Shown piece after piece: positions 1 to 7,711 of a stretch of DNA of 64,000 nucleotides; positions within the stretch are counted from its first letter, which is position 1; the number at the start of each line of letters is the position of its first letter. Below the pieces are notes generated by a model. The model made no database searches, had not been told where the DNA came from, and worked only from the letters and a program-made list of their open reading frames with translations. The stretch is taken from positions 1 through 64,000 of the forward strand of contig JAXMHH010000002.1 of assembly GCA_046346845.1 (NCBI GenBank), written 5' to 3'. The position numbers and the translations under genes are program-made. This DNA comes from DSSB01 sp046346845. Lineage in GTDB: Bacteria; UBA10199; DSSB01.

Positions 1-2749
1 AGGAGGTGTCCCACCAGCCTTCCATCGCCCAATGACCCAATCGCTTCTCCATGGCCGCCTGCACGGAGCCTTGAATGCCCAGCTCGGTGGGCAGGCCGTG
101 CAGGAGGGCCCTGCCCGCCAGGACTTCGCGGAGCTGGCGGGCGAGGGATTTTTCGGCGCCGGTCTCCCCCGCCTCCAGGGCCGGGAGCCAGGACTCGGGC
201 GCGGGATCGGCGCGGAGCAGGGCCGCGATCGCGCTCTGCCGCTTCAAGGGCAACTGGGCCAGGGCGGCGTACAATTCGGAGTGCTGCGGCAGGCTGACCT
301 TCAACCGCCGGATCGGAAAGAACAGGGTATCCCCCTCCTGCAAGCGCACCGGGCTGTGGGGCCGCAGCGGCGATCCATTGTAGAGCAGGGGCTGGTCGCG
401 AAAATTGAATCCCTCTCTTCCACTCGTGCGCCACTGCGTGACGCCGGGGCGGCGATCTTCGAGGAAGACCGCGCCGGCCGCGTCGCGGAACAGCCGAACC
501 TTCCCGCCTTCATGGCCGAACAAGAGATAATCGAGAAAGGCCTCCCCGCCGGGGGGAATCCGGAAGTCAGACTGCAACCCGCCCTGGTTGAGGTCGAAGA
601 GGCGCAAGCTGGGAATACCCTCGGGCCGCAGGATGAACTCCGCGCCCAGGGTCCCGACCTTGCCGGCCCCCTGCGGCGCGAGCCGGAGCGAGGCCGCCAC
701 GCCCTCGCGTGCCAGGCGATGCAGGGCGGACAGGTGGCCGCCGCTCAAGCCATCCGCCAGGCGATAGCCGAGGCTCGCCTGCAAATAGGCCAGGGAGGAA
801 TCGATGAGATTGGCGCCGAAGCCCTGGCCCGTGTCCGGGGCCCAACCCAGACGTCGGCTCAGGGCGGCGGAGAGTCCCATGGCGGCCAGGCCGCTGCCGT
901 GCTGGACCAGGGCGACGAAGCGCCGCCCCGCGGCGTCGGCCGCCTCACCTCCGACCCGCCCCAGGGCCCAATGCCCTCCCCAGGCCGCCAGGCGTAGGCT
1001 CCCGAACAAGAGAACCGAGGAAAGAACCTCTCCGCGCAGGCCGCGCCAAGCCGTCTCGGGCCCCTGGGTCCATCGTTCGAAACTCCGATGCACCCCCGTG
1101 AAGGCCAGGGCCTCACCGCCCATGCCCAAGAGGGAGGCCGCCCAGCGCCAGCCGGAACCAAGCCGCAGGGTCTGTTCCGCGCCCAGGCCCCAGGCCGCCA
1201 GGCGCAGCCCGCCCCACTCCGCCGCGACCCCGGCGAAGGGGGCGATCGTCATGCCCAGCAGGGTGGAGGGTTTCACCACCTGCCGAGAAAATTCCGGGAG
1301 GAGGAGCTCGAATTTTTTCCCCAGCGGGGCACGGCCCTCGGTGAGGGCCAGGAGGGCCGCGGCGCGGCGGCCGACCCTCGCGTCCTGGGAGAGGCTTTGG
1401 GCCAGGCAATGGGCGGCTTGCACCAGGCCACGGTCTCGCAGCATGCCATGCTCGGCCAGGCGCAGGGCGCTCTCGGCCCACAGCCCAGCGTCGGTCTCGC
1501 GGGCGAGGTCGTCGAGCTCCCGCAGCAAGGGATCGGCGGCGAGGCCCGCGCGCAGCTTGGCCTCCTCCCCACGCAGCGGGAGCCCGGCGAGGACCTCCAG
1601 TGGAGTTCGGCTCGAGTCGCGCTGCAGGCCGGCCCGCACCTGATCCGACAATTTTTCCAGCCGCGCCCGGGCCTCCGCCTCGGCCAAGGGCGCGCCGGCA
1701 TGCCCCCAGCCGCGGCTGCGCTCCGCGCGCCGCGCAAGTTCTTCGATGGCCACCGCCTGCATCGCCTCCCAGGCGAAGCCCGCCGCGGCGGCGCGGCCCC
1801 GCGTTCCCTCTCGAGCGCCCGGACCCGCTTTCCCCAAGGCCCCGGAGGGCGCGGCAAAGGCCGAGAGGAGCTCGAGCGGATTCGCGCGGGCTTGCGGACG
1901 GAGGCGCGGCAGCAGGGCCTCGAGAAAGGCGGCGGCCGCCTCGAGGTCCGGCGGCCTTTCCCGGTTGAGGGCGGCGAGCAGGGCCCGGGTGGTCCGCCCC
2001 ACCGGTTCCGAATCCGGACCCACCTCCCAGCGCCGCTCGTGTCCCAGCATCCGGCCGCTGGCGGCATCCACCGAAAAGCGCTCCTTGAGGAAAATCCTCC
2101 CGTTGCCCGGGTCCGCATCGTCATCCACCGCCAGTGCCAAGACGACTTCCAGGGAGGCGCCGCGGGGCAGGATTTGGAAGTAGCTCTGGGGATCCCCAAC
2201 CTTGATCTTGAACGAGGGGCGGCGTCGGCGCACCAGGTCTCCCGCGGCGCGCAGGTAGTCGCCCTGGGCCAGCAAGGCGGCGAGCAGCTCCGGCTCCAAA
2301 CTCCCGTCCGAGGCGGCGAAGGGACGGGCGTAGCTGCGCCCCGCTGAGGCGGCGAAATCCCTAACCAGGGGGTGACGACGATCCCAGGCAAAGGAGGCCG
2401 TCAAGCCCCGGCAACTCCGCAGCCAAGGGGAGTCGGCCCCGGAGGCCTCGCGGCACTCCCGGGAAAAATTCTTCAGCAGGCTCTCGCTCGGATCGAAGGT
2501 GAAGACGTCTCGCAGGTAGAGGCGGCCGTCCCCCGGATCCGCATTGTCGTCGAGGGGATAGACCCAGGACACCTCCCGGTCTCCGTTGGGCAGGAGTCGG
2601 AATTCGGTTTGCGCCTCCGGATCCTTGCCGAGGAGGCGCGGCAAGTCGCCTTGCGACGCCGCCACCGAGAAGGGCGCGAAAAAATCCAGGTGTTCCCGGA
2701 GCAAGCCCCGAGCCTCGGGCGTAATTCGGAATATAACCGTGTCAGACAC
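1..2749 (-). CDS. giant multi-domain protein A, 3' end beyond the window (unknown function)
   Basis: An open frame without stop runs from about 2767 to the left edge (over 915 residues visible). I prefer the GTG start at 2749 over the ATG at 2767, because the N-terminus then aligns with the related protein starting at 62569 (MSDTVIFRIT against MSGGIKYRLT). Visible parts: two copies of a ~60-residue domain (about residues 45-94 and 180-240), each with an acidic turn followed by GR-[LI]-[YF]-L (DDNADPGDGR, DDDADPGNGR). Then comes a helical stretch, a long hydrophobic helical module (about 420-675) related to the protein at 26421-29924, and an FHA-like segment (about 775-820, with LLYNGSPL and LQEGDTLFF). 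There is no signal peptide and no family I recognise. The FHA resemblance is weak and inferred from pattern only. Confidence 0.8.
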   Translation of the reverse strand, partial: MSDTVIFRITPEARGLLREHLDFFAPFSVAASQGDLPRLLGKDPEAQTEFRLLPNGDREVSWVYPLDDNADPGDGRLYLRDVFTFDPSESLLKNFSRECREASGADSPWLRSCRGLTASFAWDRRHPLVRDFAASAGRSYARPFAASDGSLEPELLAALLAQGDYLRAAGDLVRRRRPSFKIKVGDPQSYFQILPRGASLEVVLALAVDDDADPGNGRIFLKERFSVDAASGRMLGHERRWEVGPDSEPVGRTTRALLAALNRERPPDLEAAAAFLEALLPRLRPQARANPLELLSAFAAPSGALGKAGPGAREGTRGRAAAAGFAWEAMQAVAIEELARRAERSRGWGHAGAPLAEAEARARLEKLSDQVRAGLQRDSSRTPLEVLAGLPLRGEEAKLRAGLAADPLLRELDDLARETDAGLWAESALRLAEHGMLRDRGLVQAAHCLAQSLSQDARVGRRAAALLALTEGRAPLGKKFELLLPEFSRQVVKPSTLLGMTIAPFAGVAAEWGGLRLAAWGLGAEQTLRLGSGWRWAASLLGMGGEALAFTGVHRSFERWTQGPETAWRGLRGEVLSSVLLFGSLRLAAWGGHWALGRVGGEAADAAGRRFVALVQHGSGLAAMGLSAALSRRLGWAPDTGQGFGANLIDSSLAYLQASLGYRLADGLSGGHLSALHRLAREGVAASLRLAPQGAGKVGTLGAEFILRPEGIPSLRLFDLNQGGLQSDFRIPPGGEAFLDYLLFGHEGGKVRLFRDAAGAVFLEDRRPGVTQWRTSGREGFNFRDQPLLYNGSPLRPHSPVRLQEGDTLFFPIRRLKVSLPQHSELYAALAQLPLKRQSAIAALLRADPAPESWLPALEAGETGAEKSLARQLREVLAGRALLHGLPTELGIQGSVQAAMEKRLGHWAMEGWWDTS

Positions 2750-3188
2750 GGCGAGCCCCCAAGCCATAAATCGCGGGGATCCGACCGCGCGAACGGAACC
2801 GGCACCCCGCGGAGTGAAAAATGCCCAGTAATTATTAGGTAGGTAGGAATGAGCCCCGGGCACGGGAGGTATCGATCCACAGGTACAAAAGTTGCCAGGG
2901 GCGGAAAATGCCACCTCTCCGGAGCGCCGACCCGCGCGGGAAGCCTTAGACGAATCGAGCAGCGAAAAACCGGTATCGCCAACCACCGCCCCCCAGGGCC
3001 TCGAGACCTCGAGGCATTGGGCGGGAACGGAACGGGGCCTAAAATAAGGAAGCTCCCAGGGAATTCAGGCACGGAAAATGAAAGCCCAATCAATAGCTTC
3101 GATTATGGGGCGCAGAGCAAGGTTAGCCCTGGAATTCCCTGGTCCAGGGAATTAACATCTCCGCATTCCATTTAAAAAAGGAGCAATT
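2750..3188. other. 439-bp intergenic region
   Basis: This region separates the divergent giant protein A and the DUF1428 gene, so it should hold both promoters. Short open frames cross it but none has a convincing start or protein-like composition. The notable content is the palindrome at 3133-3153 and a matching half-site at 3056-3065. I saw no RNA gene. Confidence 0.5.
3056..3153. promoter_or_regulatory. candidate operator: perfect palindrome plus a third half-site
   Basis: At 3133-3153 the half-site AATTCCCTGG is followed by one base and its exact complement CCAGGGAATT. A further CCAGGGAATT occurs at 3056-3065. The palindrome ends 35 bases before the ATG of the DUF1428 gene, a plausible repressor site. 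The regulator is unknown. Confidence 0.45.
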
Positions 3189-3548
3189 ATGGCCTACGTT
3201 GACGGTTTTGTCCTGCCGGTCCCCAAAAAAAATATTCAAGCCTATCGCCGCATGGCGAAGCAGGCGGGCAAAGTATGGCGAGAACACGGCGCGCTGGAAT
3301 ACCGAGAGTGCATAGCCGACGATGTAAAACCCGGCAAGTGGACCTCCTTCCCCCAGTCGGTCAAGCTGAGGCCCGGCGAAGTGGTTTGGTTTTCCTGGGT
3401 CGTCTACAAATCCCGCAAGGACCGGGACCGGATCATGAAAAAAGTGATGCAGGACAAACGGCTGGCCGCGATGATGGACCCGAAAAAATTACCCTTCGAC
3501 GGCAAGCGCATGTTTTGGGGCGGGTTCAAAATGATGGTGGATTTGTAA
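3189..3548 (+). CDS. DUF1428 family protein (YbaA-like)
   Basis: A 119-residue cytoplasmic protein that opens with YVDGFVLPVPKKN, the characteristic start of the DUF1428/YbaA family, and has the usual family length. Family structures are dimeric alpha-beta barrels; no enzymatic role is established. The start is supported by AAAAAAGGAG a few bases before the ATG. It stands alone on the plus strand between two minus-strand operons, with a palindromic operator candidate upstream, so it is likely regulated on its own. The conserved body includes GKWTSFPQSV and GKRMFWGGF near the C-terminus. Confidence 0.9.
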   Translation: MAYVDGFVLPVPKKNIQAYRRMAKQAGKVWREHGALEYRECIADDVKPGKWTSFPQSVKLRPGEVVWFSWVVYKSRKDRDRIMKKVMQDKRLAAMMDPKKLPFDGKRMFWGGFKMMVDL

Positions 3549-3578
3549 AAATCCTCCGCGGCTCGCCCTGCCCCGCGG
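3547..3578 (-). terminator. possible terminator of the deazaguanine operon
   Basis: Read on the minus strand, just after the stop of the small gene at 3579, CCGCGG pairs with a second CCGCGG across an 11-base loop and is followed by AGGATTTTT. The stem is short but very GC-rich and the U tract is adequate. Confidence 0.4.
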
Positions 3579-3830
3579 CTAACTCACCGAAAAAAGGTGA
3601 TCGATCTTGAAATAAGGCAGGAACATCCAGCGGCGGGGCGGGGCGAACTTCTGCCGTTTCTCGTTGAGGAGTTCCCCGAGTTCCACCGTCAGGCCGCCCT
3701 CGCCGGCCTCCAGGACGGTGCCGATGATCTTGGCGATCGCCTCCTCGCGATTCTTGTGGGCGCCCTCCCCTTCGCCAACCTCGATGAGGATGGGGGTATT
3801 CAGGGTGATTTCGACTTTGTTGCCTTTCAT
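3579..3830 (-). CDS. small protein, predicted Sm-like/SH3-type beta barrel (unknown)
   Basis: 83 residues, the last gene of the operon starting at queD; it begins 21 bases after the dGTPase-like gene ends. The pattern is alternating hydrophobic strands (KVEITLNTPILIEVG, then IIGTVLEAGEGGLTVELG, then FLPYFKIDHLFSV) typical of a small five-strand barrel. The closing strand with an IDHLFSV ending resembles the other small barrel in this window at 55047. I cannot name the family. A role linked to dNTP or tRNA-modification genes is suggested only by position. It lacks a strong ribosome binding site, so translation may be coupled to the gene upstream. Confidence 0.6.
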   Translation of the reverse strand: MKGNKVEITLNTPILIEVGEGEGAHKNREEAIAKIIGTVLEAGEGGLTVELGELLNEKRQKFAPPRRWMFLPYFKIDHLFSVS

Positions 3831-3850
3831 GGGTGGAATCCTTCGCCCTT

Positions 3851-5008
3851 TCAGACCCGCGCATGCGGGTCGAACAATTTATGATGTTCGTCCAAGGCGT
3901 AGCGATCGGTCATGCCCGCGATGTAATCGCAGATCGCCCGCATCGGATCGTCGCTGCCCGCCCGGTCAAAGACCCAGGGCGGCAAGATCTTGGGGTTGTG
4001 GGTATAGGCCTTGAACAAATTGCGGAGGATCCGCTCCGCCTTGTCCGCCATCCGCTCCACACGGTAATGCCGGTAGAGGTTTTTGAACAGGAACTTCTTC
4101 AGCTCGGCGTTCTTGCCCCGAACCCGCTCGCTGTAGCCCACCAATTGACGCGGAGCCTGACGCACGTCCTCGATCGTGCGGATGCCATGGGTCTCGATGC
4201 CTTCCATGGTGTGCTCGACCAGGTCGGTGACCAGACGGTTGATCAGGCGGCGAATCGCCTCGTGCACCTTGGTCTTGAGGCGGGCCTCCGGCAACTCGCG
4301 CTCCACCGCCTCGAACAATTCCTGCCAGATCTCCACCTCGCGAAGCTGCTCCAGGGTGATCATCCCGCTGCGCAGGCCGTCGTCGAGGTCGTGGTTGTTG
4401 TAGGCGATCTCGTCGCTCAGGTTGGCGATCTGGGCCTCCAGGCTGGGCTGGCCCTCGCGGTGGAAGCCCCGCCCGTCGGGCAGGTCGTAGTCGGTGAAAT
4501 GCTTGGAGATCCCCTCGAGCACCTCGAAGCTCAAGTTCAGCCCCGGGAAATGGGGATAGCGGTCCTCCAACACCGTGACGATGCGGAGCGACTGGCGGTT
4601 GTGCTCGAAGCCCCCCTTGTCTTTCATGAGCTCGTTCATCACGTCTTGGCCGGAGTGCCCGAAGGGCGGATGCCCCAGGTCGTGGGCCAGGCAGATCGCC
4701 TCGGAGAGGTCCTCGTTGAGGCGGAGCATGCGGGCGATGCTGCGGGAGATCTGCGCCACCTCGAGGCTGTGCGTCAGGCGGGTGCGGTAGTGGTCGCCTT
4801 CGTGGTTGACGAAGACCTGGGTCTTGTACTCCAGGCGGCGGAAGGCCTTGCTGTGGACGATGCGGTCGCGGTCGCGCTGAAAGCGGGTTCGGTAGGGGTG
4901 CTCCTCCTGCGGGTACTCGCGCCCCATCGACTGGGCGCTGTGGCTGGCGTAGGGGGCGAGGGTCTTGGCTTCGTAGGCTTCCAGGTCTTGACGCGTCTGC
5001 AGGGGCAT
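3851..5008 (-). CDS. dgt: deoxyguanosinetriphosphate triphosphohydrolase-like protein (HD domain)
   Basis: 385 residues with the HD-superfamily metal ligands: RLTHSLEVAQ, then LAHDLGHPPFGHSG, and the later Asp in LSDEIAYNNHDLDD. The C-terminal MTDRYALDEHHKLFDP is typical of bacterial dGTPase-like proteins, which hydrolyse dNTPs to the nucleoside and tripolyphosphate. The length fits the shorter type found outside enterobacteria. The start is firm: AGGAGGTGAG lies a few bases before the ATG at 5008. It follows queE by 10 bases in the same operon. Substrate preference cannot be read from the sequence. Confidence 0.93.
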   Translation of the reverse strand: MPLQTRQDLEAYEAKTLAPYASHSAQSMGREYPQEEHPYRTRFQRDRDRIVHSKAFRRLEYKTQVFVNHEGDHYRTRLTHSLEVAQISRSIARMLRLNEDLSEAICLAHDLGHPPFGHSGQDVMNELMKDKGGFEHNRQSLRIVTVLEDRYPHFPGLNLSFEVLEGISKHFTDYDLPDGRGFHREGQPSLEAQIANLSDEIAYNNHDLDDGLRSGMITLEQLREVEIWQELFEAVERELPEARLKTKVHEAIRRLINRLVTDLVEHTMEGIETHGIRTIEDVRQAPRQLVGYSERVRGKNAELKKFLFKNLYRHYRVERMADKAERILRNLFKAYTHNPKILPPWVFDRAGSDDPMRAICDYIAGMTDRYALDEHHKLFDPHARV

Positions 5009-5018
5009 CGCTCACCTC

Positions 5019-5750
5019 CTATAACAGGCCCAGCATGGGGTGGACCTGGGGAATGACGCGCACGTCTTCCAGGTGCTGTTTGGAAAAACGGTAGAGCTCT
5101 TTGAGGCGTTCCTCGGGGATGCGCTCGCGCACCGCGCCCGCCGGGGTCACGGGCTGCAGGATGAAAGGCGCGCCGGGCGCCTCGGTCTCGACGATGCGGA
5201 TCGCCTCTTTCAATTCTCCCAAGTCCGTCGGGTTGGAGACGACCACCTTGACGTAGACTTCCTTGCGGCGGGCGAGCTTGAGAAATTCCGCGTGCTCCCG
5301 CCAATAGGGCCGCATCCCCGTCACCGAGGGCAGCTTGATGTCCATGCTGACGATGTCGACCTGGTCGAGGACCTTGGCCAAGGCGGCGGGCAGGACGCCG
5401 TTGGTCTCGAGCAAAACGGGGTCGCGCCGGGGCCGGGTCGGGAGCCAACCTGCCAGGAAATCCGCCTGCTGCAAGGGCTCGCCGCCGGTGATGCTCAAAA
5501 TTTGCCCGGCGAAGGGCTCGAGCCAGCGGTGGAGGGCCTCGCCGTCGACTGGATTGGGGCGATATTCAAAGCGGCCGCTGAAGGGAGGCGTCTCGATCCG
5601 AAAGCGGGCATGCCGCTCAAAGCTGGCCGGGGTGTCGCAAAAGCTGCAGGATAAGGCGCAATCCTGCAGACGCAGGAAGGTCATCGGCTCCCCGACACGG
5701 GGCCCCTCCCCTTGGTAGCTGGCAAAAATTTCGATCAAGTTGGCTGGCAT
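5019..5750 (-). CDS. queE: 7-carboxy-7-deazaguanine synthase
   Basis: A radical SAM enzyme of 243 residues that contracts the carboxytetrahydropterin ring to 7-carboxy-7-deazaguanine, the step before preQ0. The N-terminus carries the family signature IFASYQGEGP and FLRLQDC. The cluster ligands are Cys31, Cys35 and Cys38 (CALSCSFC), followed by SITGGEPLQQ for SAM binding and LLETNG. It sits between DUF366 and the dGTPase-like gene with gaps of 3 and 10 bases, consistent with one transcript with queC and the PTPS gene. Confidence 0.95.
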   Translation of the reverse strand: MPANLIEIFASYQGEGPRVGEPMTFLRLQDCALSCSFCDTPASFERHARFRIETPPFSGRFEYRPNPVDGEALHRWLEPFAGQILSITGGEPLQQADFLAGWLPTRPRRDPVLLETNGVLPAALAKVLDQVDIVSMDIKLPSVTGMRPYWREHAEFLKLARRKEVYVKVVVSNPTDLGELKEAIRIVETEAPGAPFILQPVTPAGAVRERIPEERLKELYRFSKQHLEDVRVIPQVHPMLGLL

Positions 5751-5753
5751 GGC

Positions 5754-6308
5754 CTAGTTCACCGGCCTCACTTTATAGGTGGCCTTCAGGATTCCCTCGT
5801 ATTCCTCCCGGAATCTCTCCAAGCAGAGCTTAGCGAAGGCCGTCGCGTCAATCCCTAATTCCTCCAAGCCAATGGCGGCGACGGGGGCGCCGACTCCCGT
5901 CAGGTTCAGGCCCAAATGGATCAGGCTTGACACCGGGGAGGCCGCGGCGATGGAGACGCTCAGCTTTCGGTCGGCGACGTAGAGGTCGTCGCCGCGGCGC
6001 ACGGGCTCGGCGACCCCGTGGCGGCGCAACTCCTCGGCGACCACCGCGACCATCAGGCGCTGAAAGCTCGCCGCCGCCCGCAGGTCGAAGGCGAAGCTCT
6101 CCCAGAGAAAATGCAGCATGCGCCGGCTGAAGATCGGGGCGCTGCGCCGCACGTCCTCGAGGTCGACCATGGCCTCCAGCTTCACCTCACAGGGCCCGAT
6201 GAAGCCGACCAGACTGTCGCCCAGGAAGCCGAAGCTCCGGTAGGCGAAGTGGCTCGCCAACTGGCTGCCGTCGTACTTCAATTCGATCTCGGAAAAGAGG
6301 GTCTGCAC
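5754..6308 (-). CDS. DUF366 family protein
   Basis: 184 residues, GTG start, 3 bases after queC. It has the features of DUF366: an opening IELKYDGSQLASHFAYR, GFIGPCEVKLEAMVDLEDV, MLHFLWESF, and a C-terminal region with SIHLGLNL-like character (SSLIHLGLNLTG). The family has no proven biochemical function. Being sandwiched between queC and queE suggests a role in deazaguanine metabolism, which is an inference from context only. No signal peptide or membrane segment is visible. Confidence 0.85.
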   Translation of the reverse strand: MQTLFSEIELKYDGSQLASHFAYRSFGFLGDSLVGFIGPCEVKLEAMVDLEDVRRSAPIFSRRMLHFLWESFAFDLRAAASFQRLMVAVVAEELRRHGVAEPVRRGDDLYVADRKLSVSIAAASPVSSLIHLGLNLTGVGAPVAAIGLEELGIDATAFAKLCLERFREEYEGILKATYKVRPVN

Positions 6309-6311
6309 GGC

Positions 6312-7004
6312 TCAGGCTCCGAAGCGGTTTTTCAGCAAGGGCCAAAGCCCGGCGTTTTGGTAGGCGCGCATCGAGCGCAGGCAGGACTCGCAGCGCCCGC
6401 AGTGGCGCTTCTTGCCTTGGTAACAGCTGTAGACGTCGCCGTAGGGCACGTCGAGCTCCATGCCCAGCTTGACGATCTCGGTCTTGTTCAAACCGAGGGT
6501 GGGCGCGCAGATCTTGATTTTTCCCAGGGTGGAGAGCTCGAAGCAGCGCTCGCTGCGCTCCACGAAGTTGGCGCTGTTATCCGGGAAGGTGGCAGCCTCC
6601 TCGGCGTTGAAGCCCACCACGATCTCGGAAAAGCCCTCCCCCTCCGCGACGCAGGCGGCGATGTTGAGAAAAAGCCCGTTGCGGTTGGGCACCCAGACGT
6701 CTTGGGCGCTCTTCTCGGTCTCGCTGCGGTCGTCCAGCTTGGCCATCTTGATTTGGGGGATGACTTGGTCGTTCATCACCAAGGCGGTCTTGGTCACCTG
6801 GGCGAGGAAGGGCAGCTTGATCAAGCGGCACTCGGCCTTGAGCCGCTTGGCGATCTTCTTGGCGGCGTCCGCCTCCGCCTTGGCGGCCCGCTGCCCGTAA
6901 TCGAAGACCAAGGCGATGCCGACCGGCCCCTGCCGGCGGGCGGCGAAGGCGGCTACGGTGGAATCGAGCCCTCCGGAAAGCAAAGCGACATAGGAAACGG
7001 CCAT
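6312..7004 (-). CDS. queC: 7-cyano-7-deazaguanine (preQ0) synthase
   Basis: 230 residues. QueC converts 7-carboxy-7-deazaguanine with ammonia and ATP to preQ0, precursor of queuosine and archaeosine-type modifications. The PP-loop SGGLDST lies at residues 10-16 and the structural zinc site is formed by Cys194, Cys202, Cys205 and Cys208 (HCGRCESC). VPNRNGLFLN and GFNAEE are also family features. It starts 3 bases downstream of the PTPS gene, in one operon with DUF366 and queE. No queF, tgt or queA is present in this window. Confidence 0.96.
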   Translation of the reverse strand: MAVSYVALLSGGLDSTVAAFAARRQGPVGIALVFDYGQRAAKAEADAAKKIAKRLKAECRLIKLPFLAQVTKTALVMNDQVIPQIKMAKLDDRSETEKSAQDVWVPNRNGLFLNIAACVAEGEGFSEIVVGFNAEEAATFPDNSANFVERSERCFELSTLGKIKICAPTLGLNKTEIVKLGMELDVPYGDVYSCYQGKKRHCGRCESCLRSMRAYQNAGLWPLLKNRFGA

Positions 7005-7007
7005 GGT

Positions 7008-7376
7008 CTATTCCGAATAACTGGCCGCGCAGTCTTCGGTCTCCCAAACGGTGACCTTGCTGACCCGCGCGACGGGGTGTTGAATCTTGCCCTGCATCTT
7101 CTGGAACAACCAGAAGGCCACCACCTCGGCGGAAGGGTTGCGCCCCTCCAGCTTCAGGTTTTCGTTGAGGTAGGTGTAGTCGAGCTCTTTCAAGAAGGCC
7201 TGTAGCTCTTTTTTGACCTCGAGGAAGTCGATCAAGACCTCGATCTGGTCTAAGTCCCGGCCCGCCAGCCGGACCTCGACCTTCCAATTATGCCCATGCA
7301 GGGGCTCCCATTCGCCGTCGTAGAGCTTGAGGCGATGGGCGGCGGTAAAGGGCTGGGTGATGACGACCTCGTACAT
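7008..7376 (-). CDS. 6-pyruvoyltetrahydropterin synthase family; QueD position but PTPS-III-type active site
   Basis: 122 residues, first gene of the deazaguanine operon. Zinc ligands are His14 (TAAHRL) and His27/His29 (HGH). In QueD the catalytic Cys lies four residues before the first His of HGH (CxxxHGH). Here that position is Trp23 and the next residue is Glu24 (WEPLHGH), giving the ExxHGH signature described for PTPS-III, an enzyme that makes the folate precursor 6-hydroxymethyl-dihydropterin from dihydroneopterin triphosphate. Position says QueD, active site says folate. It could act in both pathways or supply only folate with a true QueD elsewhere. Start: AGGAAGGGGGG just before the ATG. 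Confidence 0.88.
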   Translation of the reverse strand: MYEVVITQPFTAAHRLKLYDGEWEPLHGHNWKVEVRLAGRDLDQIEVLIDFLEVKKELQAFLKELDYTYLNENLKLEGRNPSAEVVAFWLFQKMQGKIQHPVARVSKVTVWETEDCAASYSE

Positions 7377-7507
7377 CCCCCCTTCCTATCTCCCCCCAAC
7401 AAGCTCGTCCAGCGGGATTAGGGGATTGAGGGGGCTAACACCGTAGGCACAAAAACCGGCTTTCAGGGCCGAGAAAAAAGACCAAAAAAACCGAAATTGA
7501 GACGGTA

Positions 7508-7659
7508 GAGGGAGGAGAACGGGGGATGCCCCTCGGAACGGGTTTTCCAAAAGCCCTCACCCTAAAGCCTCCGATATCACGGCTTTTGGAACCTTTGTCC
7601 CGGCCGGCTTGAGGCCGGGACAAAAGAGTGGAGAGGGGCATCCCCCGTTCTCCTCCCTC
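7508..7659. repeat. 152-bp nested inverted-repeat element (outer 27-bp stem, two inner hairpins)
   Basis: The outer arms at 7508-7534 and 7633-7659 are perfect complements over 27 bases. Inside lie two further perfect hairpins: 7545-7555 with 7581-7591 (11 bp, TTCCAAAAGCC) and 7594-7605 with 7613-7624 (12 bp, TTTGTCCCGGCC, 7-base loop). Together they would form a three-way junction. There is no transposase nearby and no obvious target duplication. Possibilities are a MITE-like or REP-like element, or a structured RNA. Confidence 0.75.
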
Positions 7660-7681
7660 GGGCAAGGACACCCACCAAGGC

Positions 7682-7711
7682 AAAAAAAAGAGGCCGTTCC
7701 AAACAACGGCC
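7682..7711 (-). terminator. intrinsic terminator of the PHA-type regulator gene
   Basis: On the minus strand GGCCGTT pairs with AACGGCC across a 6-base loop and is followed by TC and a run of eight T. It lies 29 bases after the stop of the gene at 7740. Confidence 0.85.

Noticed and set aside
32..2391. Several long open frames on both strands, up to 419 residues, over the left 2.4 kb
   Set aside because: They are Pro/Arg/Gly/Gln-rich shadows of the real minus-strand frame, which stays open from about 2767 to the window edge and has sensible protein composition plus homology to the gene at 62569.
3833..5056. 407-residue plus-strand open frame
   Set aside because: It is antisense to the clear dGTPase-like gene and has a biased Val/Gly/Leu/Gln composition with no motif.
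7377..7440. preQ1 riboswitch in front of the deazaguanine operon
   Set aside because: The leader has a G-run before the ATG but I could not find the short stem with an A-rich tail pseudoknot expected of a preQ1 class I aptamer.
7435..7683. 82-residue minus-strand open frame between the PTPS gene and the PHA-type regulator
   Set aside because: It runs through the nested inverted repeats, has no ribosome binding site and no protein-like pattern.
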